Source: Hedera helix (taxonomy: Eukaryota; Streptophyta; Magnoliopsida; Apiales; Araliaceae). From it: a stretch of 64,000 nucleotides of DNA. The stretch lies in NCBI GenBank assembly GCA_947179155.2, contig OX359280.1, forward strand, positions 41,638,555 to 41,702,554. The letters are read 5' to 3'. The position numbers and the translations under genes are program-made. This document shows, one piece after another, positions 13,201 to 22,200 of this stretch. The stretch's first letter is position 1, and each line of letters opens with the position of its first letter. A model generated the notes under the pieces. That model had not been told where the DNA came from and made no database searches. It saw nothing but the letters and a program-made list of their open reading frames with translations.

Positions 13201-14888
13201 TTCAAGTTTGACGTATTTTTGTTCAAATCAGTGACATGAGCTAAAAAGGCTTGACATCTGTTTTTCAATAAACGAATGGCTTTATGGCTAGAAATAACAG
13301 TTATAGATTTCAATGGTTTAGTTGCTTGAATTTGCATGATAGGTTGATTAGGAATATGAAAACTAATAATCTTATGAAAACAATCAATTTTAGCATGATG
13401 GATAGTCAACCAATCAATTCCTAAAATCACATCAAATTCATGCATTTCCAAAGAAATAAGGTCAACAGGTAATGTGAGGTTGTTGATTTGAACTAGGCAA
13501 GATTTATAGACAGTAGATGTAATGGTCATTTCTCCTAATGGGGTTTCAACTGATAAGTCAAAGTCCAAATTTTCAGGAGTTAAGTTTAAACGCTGAGCAC
13601 ATGCAGGTGAGATAAAAGAATGGGTAGAGCCAGTATCTAACAAAGCGTAGACTTCACGAGAATTTATGAATAGCTTACCGGTTATCACCTCGTTCGAGTT
13701 TCGTGCCATTTGGGATGTCACAACAAAAGCTCTCCCTTGAACTACAGATTTTCCCTTATCCGCGCTAGCTTTTGGTATCATCATTGCAGCTGGACTCGAT
13801 TTTGTGGCAGGACAAAACCGCGCAAGATGACCCTCTTTCCCACAACTGTAGCACTTTTTGGACTGCTGTGTACAGTTTGGGCTGATGTGACCTTCCTGAC
13901 CACACCTAAAGCATCTCACTGGTGGTCGATCTTCTCCCCTTGAAACTGGGGTCGGTGCTGGTGCTGGTACTGGTGCCCTTCCATAATTATTATGGAATCT
14001 CTTTCTTTTGAAATTGTTCCCACTGGATTCTCCTATTCTGTTATTTGATGTGGAATTACCACCGAAGTGTTGGTTACCTCCTCGATGGTTCTCGTTCCTG
14101 TGGTTGTTGTCATTCCTTTCTCTATGCTGATCATTAACTCTTGGCTGCAATGTTTCATCAGTTTGCTCCACCCTTTGAGCCCTATCCACAACATCTGAAT
14201 ACAAACTGAATTTATGAGAGCTAAGTTGTTGACGAATTTTGAGTCTCAAACCTCTTAGGAACATCCGACTCATTCGTGCTTCGTCATCCACTAGATGGGT
14301 GGCAAAACGAGATAACTCGGCGAACTTAGCTTCATATTGGGAGACTGTCATGTTTCCCTGCTCCAGCTTAATAAATTCCACCTCTTTCATATGGCGGATG
14401 CTTTCTGGGAAATACTTCTCGTTAAACAGTTCTTCGAATTCTGTCCAAGACATTTCGAGTGCTGAAGGTTGGATACGTTTTACCGCTTCCCACCAATGAT
14501 CCGCCTCACCTCGTAACATAAAAATGGCAAATGGCACCTTCTGATCATCAGCGCATTGTAAGACATCAAGTATTTTTGTCGTCTGCTTTAGCCATGCCTC
14601 TGCTTTGAGTGGGTCAGGCTTCCCGTGGAATTCAGGTGGTCCCAATTCTTTAAATTGCTTGACAGTGACCATCCTCAAATTACCAGCGTTTCTACCGTTA
14701 TTATTGACTGGATTTCCTCTTGCTTGATTCTGTATGAACTGCATGAAATTCCTAAAGAATCCATCGTTCATCATGTTATCAGGAACATTATTTCCTGAGT
14801 TGGCAGGAGGATTGTTTGGGGCCTCCTGATTCTCGGCAACATTTGCTTCGGGTATTCCATAGTTAACCTCTTGATTTCCAGATGCCAT
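10248..14888 (-). CDS. Gag-Pol polyprotein, Tekay-type Ty3/gypsy
   Basis: A single uninterrupted 1546-residue ORF. The N-terminal gag is followed by two CCHC zinc knuckles near residues 320-360 (CFRCGQEGHISPNC and CYSCGKEGHLARFC). The aspartic protease motif LLDTGSTHSF is near residue 413. Reverse transcriptase has the active-site box FIDDILIYS near 750. RNase H has YSDASGKGLG near 900 and a later TDHKSLKYF. Integrase has an HHCC zinc region ending CLTCQRVK, then the acidic triad contexts MDFVTGLP (~1180), SDRDPRF (~1243) and QTDGQSERT (~1277), and a GPF-type module (NPRFVGPFEIL). The last ~60 residues are chromodomain-like (VKVLWRNQDIEEMTWE). All catalytic boxes look intact, with no stop or frameshift. 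The start ATG lies ~200 bp after the primer site. Gag and pol are in one frame, so no frameshift is needed. No env-like ORF follows. Confidence 0.95.
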   Translation of the reverse strand: MASGNQEVNYGIPEANVAENQEAPNNPPANSGNNVPDNMMNDGFFRNFMQFIQNQARGNPVNNNGRNAGNLRMVTVKQFKELGPPEFHGKPDPLKAEAWLKQTTKILDVLQCADDQKVPFAIFMLRGEADHWWEAVKRIQPSALEMSWTEFEELFNEKYFPESIRHMKEVEFIKLEQGNMTVSQYEAKFAELSRFATHLVDDEARMSRMFLRGLRLKIRQQLSSHKFSLYSDVVDRAQRVEQTDETLQPRVNDQHRERNDNNHRNENHRGGNQHFGGNSTSNNRIGESSGNNFKRKRFHNNYGRAPVPAPAPTPVSRGEDRPPVRCFRCGQEGHISPNCTQQSKKCYSCGKEGHLARFCPATKSSPAAMMIPKASADKGKSVVQGRAFVVTSQMARNSNEVITGKLFINSREVYALLDTGSTHSFISPACAQRLNLTPENLDFDLSVETPLGEMTITSTVYKSCLVQINNLTLPVDLISLEMHEFDVILGIDWLTIHHAKIDCFHKIISFHIPNQPIMQIQATKPLKSITVISSHKAIRLLKNRCQAFLAHVTDLNKNTSNLNDIPIVNEFPDVFPEELPGLPPNREIEFCIDLEPGTKPISKTPYRMAPIELQELKVQLQELLDTGFIRPSASPWGAPVLFVKKKDGSMRLCIDYRELNHVTIKNRYPLPRIDDMFDQLQGAQHFSKIDLRSGYHQLKVKAEDIPKTAFRTRYGHYEFLVMPFGLTNAPAAFMDMMNRIFKEYLDHFVVVFIDDILIYSKSREDHEQHLRLILQKLRENKLYAKLKKCEFWLEEVTFLGHVISSQGISVDPAKIETVLNWEQPKTVTEVRSFLGLAGYYRRFVEGFSRIATPLTQLTRKSTKFIWSEQCEKSFQELKRRLVSAPVLTIPSGSGEFVIYSDASGKGLGCVLMQHGKVIAYASRQLKDYEKNYPTHDLELAAVVFALKIWRHYLYGEKVDIYTDHKSLKYFFTQKELNMRQRRWLELLKDYDHTIQYHPGKANVVADALSRRSYASTSALLTTQKCILYDLQKMEIQLKTPGTHSKIAHVRVEPALIDKIKAAQATDPELMNMMKKVQEGVIPEARIDEKGILRVNSRLCVPNDPELKHKIMMEAHNTPFAIHPGGTKMYRDLRHTFWWNNMKREIAEFISRCLTCQRVKAEHQVPKGPLQPLEVPEWKWEHINMDFVTGLPKVSQGLDAIWVIVDRLTKSAHFLPIRENFSLERLAGMYINEIVRLHGMPVSIVSDRDPRFTSRFWISLQKAMGTELRFSSAYHPQTDGQSERTIQTLEDLLRLCVLDFKGSWDKYLPLVEFSYNNSYQASIGMAPFEALYGRKCRSPVCWNEVGEAKLLGPELVRLTTEKIQMIRQRIQTAQERQKSYVDLHRRDERFNVGDHVFLRVSPWKGVTRFGKRGKLNPRFVGPFEILDRVGTVAYRLALPPSMSRIHNVFHISMLRKYVKDPNHVIELEPDVIEEDLTYEEVPVKILDKKEQILRSKVIPQVKVLWRNQDIEEMTWELESEMKSKYPYLFEMPGTSISGTKFHKEGRL
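10253..10265 (-). other. Polypurine tract of the gypsy element
   Basis: On the minus strand AAGGAGGGGAGGT abuts the 3' LTR start TGTAAGACCCCG. This is the expected primer site for plus-strand DNA synthesis. It is also translated as the last codons of gag-pol. Confidence 0.85.
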
Positions 14889-15073
14889 ACTTAACTGTGG
14901 TCACAAAATAATTGTTAGTTCAAACAAACTGACTCATCACTTCATGTCCCTATATTCAAATCAACTAATTAGATAATAAAATCTAATTTAGGTGGGACAC
15001 ACTAGTGACTGATTATATTCGTCTCTCCCCTCCTAATTCTACCCCAGATCTCCATTAAAGACCATATCCCTAA

Positions 15074-15085
15074 GCTCTGATGCCA
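15074..15085 (-). other. Primer-binding site, initiator Met tRNA type
   Basis: Two bases after the 5' LTR the minus strand reads TGGCATCAGAGC. The usual plant site complementary to the 3' end of initiator tRNA-Met is TGGTATCAGAGC, so there is one mismatch. It would prime minus-strand DNA synthesis. Confidence 0.85.
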
Positions 15086-15087
15086 AC

Positions 15088-18000
15088 TGTGACGCCCCCA
15101 AATCTAGGCCCACACAGCCCAAACTTGAGTCGTCAAAAGACTACAACAAAATTATTACAACAAAGCACAACGTACAACAATACAGTGTATAATAATACAC
15201 AACTAAGTCTTCACTATTATTGCCACACTATTTTACAACACGTGAAGACTAGGACAGCTATTCCTCGGACTCTCACTCCATCCCCCGGCTAGACCCCGTT
15301 ACGTTCTCATCTCCTGTTGAAAACAATGGAACAAAAGAAAGGGTGAGCTCAAATAGCCCAGTAAGAAATATCATGACTAAGATAATGACGAATAAATTAT
15401 CATTAGCCTTCAACAGTTGAGTTCTTGATAGAATACAATAGACTACAAGGTTTATATCAAAAACTGTAGTTAAATTCTTAAACAACGTTCAGATCAATAA
15501 TAGCAGCGGAATGAGCAATCTATTAGAAGAATAATGCAGACTATAATGTCCACTCGCTTCTCTTTTAGTAAAAATATCATCAACTTTTATCATCTGAAAT
15601 ACCATTAGTCAAAATAATACAACTTCACAGTTCCTGGTCATAATCATGCAGATCAACAGTTCATCTTTGCACTACGGGCCAAAGACATTCAATATAACAC
15701 CAACGGTCATGATTATACCAGATTCAGCCTTTGGTCATAATCATACCAATCAACAGTTCATCTTTGCACTACGGGCCAAAGAGAACTTTAACCACGTGCC
15801 ATAAAAGACACCGAACAGATGTATCGCCTTTAACCTAGTATATCGCCTTTAACCTATCATCTGTTCAATAATTATATCACATCTGTGCCCCCGGCCACAG
15901 ATATTCACAACAGCTTGATTCTTGATGATTAATACAAATAACAGTGATACAAATGATGAACAGAAGAACAGGATAAACAATAAGTATCAGAAGTTTACTT
16001 TGTGCAGATTCAAATAATGTCCAAATTGTCAACATGATGTGGAGTGAAATTTAAAAATGATATTCAAGATCCACAGTTCAGAATAACGGTTACAGTTCAA
16101 TAGAAAGGTTCACGTAAATAGGAAGGTTCAGTTGAAATAATGAAGTTCAACTATTATGGAACATATAATATTTTCAGGAATTATAGAAGAAATAGTTCCA
16201 TAATAAGTTTCGATTTAGGAGTATGAAAGAAAATAATATCCCTTACCGTAGCAGGTTTGATTTACAAAAGGTGAAGGAAATTAATATCCTTTACCATAGT
16301 AAGTTTGAATAATGGAAGATGAAAAAGATGGTATCCCTTATGAGTATAAAGGAAAATGATATCACTTACGAATATGGAATAAAAGTGTCATTTGATAATT
16401 CGTGTAGACAAATTATTTCCACACGAGACAATTAAAAAGGGTTATTCACCAACAGGCGATAATCCGCGCCGTAAGGTTATTCCCATCAATTTGAATACGA
16501 AGAGTTATTCACCAAACAGGCGATAATCCGCGCCGTAAGGTTATTCCCATCAATTTGAATACGAAGAGTTCTTCACCAAACAGGCGATAATCCGCACCGT
16601 AAGGTTATTCTCAAAGATTAATAAGGAATGAATACAAAAGGTTATTCACCAACAGGCGGTAAACCGCGCCGTAAGGTTATTCCCACAATTTGAATACATG
16701 GAAGTAAATGGCACAAGAAAGAAACGATATTATTTTCGAGAATCAAAGAATGATAATCCCTTCAAGTAAGAAAGAAAATAATATACATTTATGATGATGC
16801 AAAGAATGATACCCCTTACCTTAACACGTGACTGGATATTGATTTAAATGAGGTTGATCAACCTATATATTTATAATATAAATTAGTAATTACCACATAT
16901 AAATTTCAAAGTGTATGATAACTCGTATATTATGAACTATCAAAATTATATATATTTAACATAATTTTTGTAGTATAATATAATAACTTTAGAATAGTTT
17001 TTAAAATAATAGTTCAAAATAAATCTTCCAAAGAAAGCTTTTAAAAATGAATCTTCTCAAAGAAGAGTCTTCTAAAGGAAGATTTGTGAATACCGTGAAA
17101 AATAGGAATTTATGAAATTACTACTCTTTAATAAAAGACTTACTTGAAAAATTCCTGCACTCCTTTTGGCTTTCAAACTCTCAAAATAACCTTACTATGC
17201 TCAAAATTCTCTCACAATAAACTTATAGAAAAATTTATGTATTTTAGATATGATTTTCTTATTCAGCGAAAGGCCTATTTATAGCAAATGAAGTTACTAT
17301 GCGTAGCACGCCGGGGAAGGAAAAATTGGGGGGCTGCGCCTCCCCCCGGCTGCGCAAACGTTTTTAAAATTTTTTCAATACTTGCACAGTAACTTTGCAC
17401 AGTAACTTTAAAAATTTTCAAAAAGTGAACATTAATGAACAGTAACTTCTGTCGGCAGATGAACAGTGTCTTTCCCGAGATGAACAGTAACTTCCGTCAG
17501 TGAATAGTAACTTTTCCGGGAATGAATAGTAATTTTTGAAAAATAATAATATTATATATATATATATATATTTTTAATAAAACAAAAATACCAATTAGTA
17601 ATATGACAACTAAAATAATTCTACCACAGTGATAACAATAATTCAAAATAATGTAACGACTACTGTGTCGATTATCAGATCAATAATATAAATTACTATG
17701 CATTTGTTACTGTGGCAATTATTGGTTTAATAATGCAACATGTCGTGTAGTAACAATAATGCAAAATACTGTGTAGCAACAATTATTGAATTGATAACAT
17801 AAAATATTATGCAGTGATAATTATTGATGAAATGATGCGCAACAGTTACGGTGTCAATTATTAGACCAATAATACGAGACACTGTGCAATACCGTGTGCT
17901 ACTGTAGAGTACCACATGCTACCGTAAAATACCATAAATTACCGTATGCTACTATTCTTTTATCACCAGTATTTAAACAGTTAACACCGTTGACTATTTT

Positions 18001-18271
18001 TATTTAAAAAGGTTACTTCTGTCGTTTTCTATATCCGACAATTATTCCGTTGTGGGGTCCACCAATAATTAGTTATTTCGGCGCCGTCGTACGGCCCGAA
18101 TATTCCCCGACCAAACGAATATTCCCCGACAAAGCGAATATTGTCCGACAAAATAAAATTTGCACATAACATCCTTAACTTTTAACTTTATCTATTTAAC
18201 CACTTACTGTTTCAGAAAAAATATATATGAAGAAAATTAATTTTATATTTCATAAAATTCGGGGTCTTACA
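15088..18271 (-). repeat. 5' LTR of the gypsy element
   Basis: A 3184-bp direct repeat of 7069-10252. In sense orientation it starts TGTAAGACCCCG at 18271 and ends CGTCACA at 15088. It supplies the promoter (TATA at 17275-17284). The flank CAAAA at 18272-18276 is the target duplication. Confidence 0.95.
17275..17284 (-). promoter_or_regulatory. TATA box of the gypsy 5' LTR
   Basis: CTATAAATAG on the minus strand lies about 990 bp into the LTR. Transcription would be expected to start roughly 25-35 bases further along the minus strand, near 17240-17250, which sets the U3/R border. This is inferred from plant promoter spacing; the start site itself is not seen. Confidence 0.65.
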
Positions 18272-19269
18272 CAAAACCTATAAATCAAATTAAGAAAAAC
18301 ACTCATAAGTACCCAAGAAAACAATACCTAGTATAACATAGCCATCATCACCAAATAAAAAAAAACTGAAACCCAACCTTATAAGGCGATCTTGGAACAT
18401 TCCTTGAAGACTTTATCGGGCTATGACTAACCCCGGGCAACTGATCATAATCCTACCCGAAAGGCGGCAGAAGAGGATAAGAGAGAGTCGTCGAAGTTAG
18501 GGGGAACAAAAATATTAAAGATAGAGAAATTGGAAGAAGATTGGCTGGGAATAAAACGATCACTATAAATTGTGTGCGAAGGAGATGGTTGGTCACCTAG
18601 AGAGAGAATATATGTTGATGGGGTTATCGATTAGAGGAAGATTCAATAGAGAATAAAAAGAAGAGGATAGGGATTTGAAGGGGGATTCCTTTATTATTGT
18701 TGGAGTTGTAAGACTTTAAGTAGATATCTCGACATGTTGGGTTGCTGGGCTGGGCTGCTAAGATATTGAAGAAGAAAAATCTAAATGCGAACAGGCCAGA
18801 CAAGGCTCTGGACCAGGCTAAGCCCAGGCCAAACCAAGGCCACAAGCCGGGCTTTTAACTAGGCCAGGCCAGACCAAATTTTTCCTTCCAAACAGTGATT
18901 TTTTTTCAGCCTTCAGGCCAGGCCAGGCCAGGCAGGTTTAGACCTTAATCAGGTCAAACTTTGACTAGACCGGGCTCAAGTCAAACCAAGATTAGGCCTC
19001 GGGTCTTTTATTCACTCATACTTTAATCTAAACACAAATAACATCTAGGAATCTTTATTTTTCTTGGGAAAAAATCCTTCTCTTGGCTTATATATTTGAA
19101 TGATGAATCACGAATATATAATGAGAGTCCATGCCTGCCAACTCAGCTAGCTAGCTGCCCAGGGAGACGAAAATTAATTCATGTTTTCAAGAAAAATATG
19201 ACACTAGCTAAAGACTAATTAAGGAGTTATCTGCTTCTGATTACTTTGTTGTGATTCTCATAAGTACTG

Positions 19270-19271
<2 letters not shown>

Positions 19272-19325
<54 letters not shown>
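19272..19325. repeat. (AT)n microsatellite
   Basis: An uninterrupted run of alternating A and T next to the foldback element. The small minus ORF across it is translation of this repeat (YIYIYI) and not a gene. Confidence 0.95.
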
Positions 19326-19327
<2 letters not shown>

Positions 19328-19955
19328 CGGTTCAAAAATATACTTCTTAAATAATATACATTCTTAAGTAGTATAACTTTATCAAAACGACGTTGTTTTG
19401 AAGATTTTTTAATGGCGTTTTCGTAAATAAAAGAAAACAAGTGAGACCGCGGAATATCACATCATGTCACGTCTTTTTTTAATATTATTTTTTTTTAAAA
19501 ATATTCAAAACGACGTCATTTTGATAAATGTACGTTATTTAAGAAAGGTATGCTTTAGATCCGTCCTCATATATATATATATATATGAGGACGGATTTAA
19601 AGCATACTTCTTCTTTTAATATTATTTTTTGAAAAAAAGAATTTTCAAAACGACGTCGTTTTGATACAGGTATGCTATTTAAGAGAGATATGTTATTTAA
19701 GAGTTATGCTTTAGATTCGTCCTCATATATATATTAAAAAAATATTATTAAAAAAGGTATGTTATTGAAGATTCTTTTTTTTTTAAAATAATAATATTAA
19801 AAACAGATGTGACATTTCGCGACCCCACTTGTTTTTCTTTTATTTACGAAAATGCCATCAAAGAATTTTCAAAACGACGTCGTTTTGATAAAAGTATGCT
19901 ACTTAATTAAGGAGGTATATTATTTAAAAGGTATACTTTTAAACCGTCACACACA
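19326..19955. mobile_element. Long-TIR foldback element, MITE-like
   Basis: The left arm (from about 19326, ACGGTTCAAAAATATACTTC) is matched inverted by the right arm ending about 19950 (GTATACTTTTAAACCGT), with similarity extending ~140 bases. Both arms hold the palindrome CAAAACGACGTCGTTTTG or a variant, followed by a conserved AAATAAAAGAAAA(A)CAAGTG. A second, smaller inverted pair is nested inside. No ORF is present. The long TIRs and AT-rich target suggest a Mutator-like or similar MITE; the superfamily is not certain. Confidence 0.65.
19555..19613. repeat. Near-perfect palindrome around an (AT)n core
   Basis: GCTTTAGATCCGTCCTCAT, an (AT)n core, and then ATGAGGACGGATTTAAAGC form an almost perfect inverted repeat. 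It looks like two back-to-back ends of the element family in this region. Such a sequence could extrude as a cruciform. Confidence 0.8.
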
Positions 19956-19965
19956 CATATATATA

Positions 19966-21071
19966 TATAATTGCAAAATTCTTTTTCAAATAAATTATTG
20001 TATTAACTGTTATCCCTGAATCTTTCCCATTATCCATTTGAACTTTGGGTCACTTGGTATGTACACAGTATGTATGATCAACGTCCTTTAACATTTCATT
20101 TATATTTATTAGTCAACACTACTTTCTTTCTTGAAAGACCAAACTTCCCTTGAGCTACCTTTTTCTACCCGTCTCCTTTTCCCCTTCTCCTCTTAAAGTC
20201 TGCAACTAAGATCACCAAATATTTTATAAATAGGAGAGAAGGTTTGGTTCCAAATATTTTATAAATAGTATTATTGTTTTTAAAATTAAAGAAAAAACTG
20301 TAACATAAGGGGACATGAAGACCACCATTTTCGTAGTTAATTAAAAATATATATATATATAACTTGTACTACAAAAAAGGTAGGTGTGATATGAAGTTGG
20401 TGGTAATTAAAATGAATGCCAGAAAACCAATAAAAACATATTTCATTCTCTTTTTTCCGCTATATATATCCCGATGCATATTTCATATATACGTTGACCT
20501 TTGGTGATAAGTTTCTTTTCATGTCATTTATATATTTAGCTTAAGGCCACCTCATCAATGAATTGATGTATAGTGCTCCTTTTATTTTCAAGCCTTCTTC
20601 TTCTTCTTCTCCCTTCTCTCTTTTATCCCGACCCATAACATGCCCTATTTTGAACCCTTCTTCTCGATGCTATCTTCTATCTTAAATATCTCTTCCTTCC
20701 CCACCTTTACTTAATAGTGGCAATGCGCATAAAGAAATAATTTTTTTTTAATTTTTAATTTTTATATCAAAATAAAAAAAATAAAATTGAAAGGGTGTCT
20801 CGTAAAACCTGTCTTTTTGCTTAATACTATACAATAGAACTCATTTCGTTTTAAATTATAAGATTAATATTAATTTTTAAAGGTCAATTTTAAATATTTT
20901 TAAACTTAAAATTAAAATAAATTCATTTAGTTTATATTAATATAATCATGAATATCATAAATTATCTAATTGAATCTTTAATTTTGAAATGGAGGGACAA
21001 AATGTCGAAGTATCATGTGATAGTAAAGTTCCACATTGAAACATAAGAAGAAGAATTGAGGACATATATAT
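19966..21071. other. AT-rich intergenic spacer
   Basis: No gene is supported. It holds short (TA)n and TTCTTC runs (about 20590-20615) and AT-rich filler up to the CACTA left end. The duplicated phrase CAAATATTTTATAAATAG near 20217 and 20251 is a short local repeat. Confidence 0.5.
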
Positions 21072-21074
21072 ATA

Positions 21075-21330
21075 CACTACAAGAAAATGGCCCAAGCCAA
21101 GAGTTTCAGCGACCGCATTATTCGGTTGCTAATACTAGTAATAGCGACTGCAGTTCAAATTCATCGCTGATCGGTCACTAATATAATTTTGCCACCACAA
21201 AATTGGCGCATTCATTGGTGGGAAGACTAATTGCGACCGAATTATAACAGCGACCGCAGAGTTATCGCTAAAACACCTACGTCAATACGTATTAGCACCT
21301 GCATGCGGTCGCAGAAAAGCGATCGATGAT
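21075..21330. repeat. CACTA left subterminal repeat region
   Basis: Short degenerate motifs recur in both directions: AGCGACCGCA, TAGCGACTGCAG, ATCGGTCACT, TTGCGACCGAA, CAGCGACCGCAG and TGCGGTCGCAG. This fits the transposase-binding array of a CACTA element. Confidence 0.7.
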
Positions 21331-22195
21331 CTTTTTTAACTCCATCAACACGCAGACAATCGGACAGAAGGAAATAAGAAAGAAGAAGAAAGAAAAGGAA
21401 AGAAGGACAAGAGCGAGAAAAAAGAAGAGAGGAACGATCGCTGGCCGTGAGAAGACCGCAGACCACCCCATTCCGCCCCACGTCGCGCCATTCACTTCGT
21501 TTCTTCAGCCCTTCGAGTTCGGCAAAGCTATCGAATGATTGCTTCCTTCTATAAGCACATATATTACTGTTGAAATAATGAGGCTCAGAACATGTTCATA
21601 TGCTTTAATGTATTAACACACATGATTCATAGTGCACGCCAATTCATACATAAGCAAGATCCTATTTTTTTTCTTAAAAAGATTAGTAAGACCTTCAAAC
21701 ATATTATTATTATTTTAGCTTTGTAATGATGATTTGGGTAGACTGTTTCCTTGATTGAATATTTGAAGAATTGGGTTTGCTACTGTTTTCCTTAGGCTTG
21801 GATTGTTATTCTTAAGTTTTTATGTAATTAGAAAATATTGTTATCCGTTTTTGGATTCTTTATTTTGAGAGATATTTTGATGGGAGTTTTCCAATCCCCT
21901 AGCGAAATTTGATAATATGAGTCAAATCTGCAATGCCGACATGCTTAGAATAATGTTACTGATATGAGCCATGTTCCAAAACTTGTTTGTATGTTGGTAT
22001 ATACTAAGTGTACATCAATTACAATAATGATGGAGAGATTATCTCCTACCAACAAAGCAAATATTATAAATAAAATAATATTATATCACATTATATTATA
22101 TAAAATAAAATAATATAATAAAATTGTAAGTCCATGTATAAAATTAAACCTAATGAATTTAATGAACTAAGGCGAATAAAACGGAAATTAATGAA
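21331..22195. other. Unassigned interior of the CACTA span, left
   Basis: A purine-rich stretch (21360-21430, AAGAAGAAAGAAAAGG-like) is followed by AT-rich DNA and at 22060-22135 by a (TA/AAATAA)-rich patch like the array at 24897-25550. The ORFs here (for example minus 21242-21481) show no recognisable domain and no splice logic, and I do not call them genes. Confidence 0.4.
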
Positions 22196-22200
22196 TAACG

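Larger units (their letters stand above)
7069..18271 (-). mobile_element. Complete Ty3/gypsy Tekay-type retrotransposon
   Basis: An 11,203-bp element bounded by TG...CA LTRs (3184 bp each) and by the 5-bp target duplication CAAAA (7064-7068 and 18272-18276). Reading on the minus strand, the order is 5' LTR, initiator-Met-tRNA-type primer site, a ~200-bp leader, one gag-pol ORF, a polypurine tract and the 3' LTR. The pol order protease, RT, RNase H, integrase is that of Ty3/gypsy. The chromodomain-like C-terminus points to the Tekay/Del chromovirus lineage, from family knowledge. The LTRs have identical length, and I saw only one difference (7343 C versus 15362 T), so the insertion is recent and may still be competent. 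It sits inside an older hAT-like element. Confidence 0.95.
6645..19019. mobile_element. hAT-like element interrupted by the gypsy element
   Basis: The left part (6645-7068) begins CTAGTGATGCACAACAAGC and the right part (18277-19019) ends TTTTATTCACTCAT. The ends are weakly inverted and are followed inward by GGCCAGGCC-type repeats on both sides. Flanks are ACTTCAAT (6637-6644) and ACTTTAAT (19020-19027), an 8-bp target duplication with one mismatch, as expected for hAT insertion. Without the gypsy insertion the element is about 1.17 kb. No transposase is visible, so it is non-autonomous. Confidence 0.65.

Noticed and set aside
14889..15087. Searched the leader and the region after pol for an env-like or extra ORF
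   Set aside because: The leader has no ORF, and pol runs directly into the polypurine tract and LTR, leaving no room for one.
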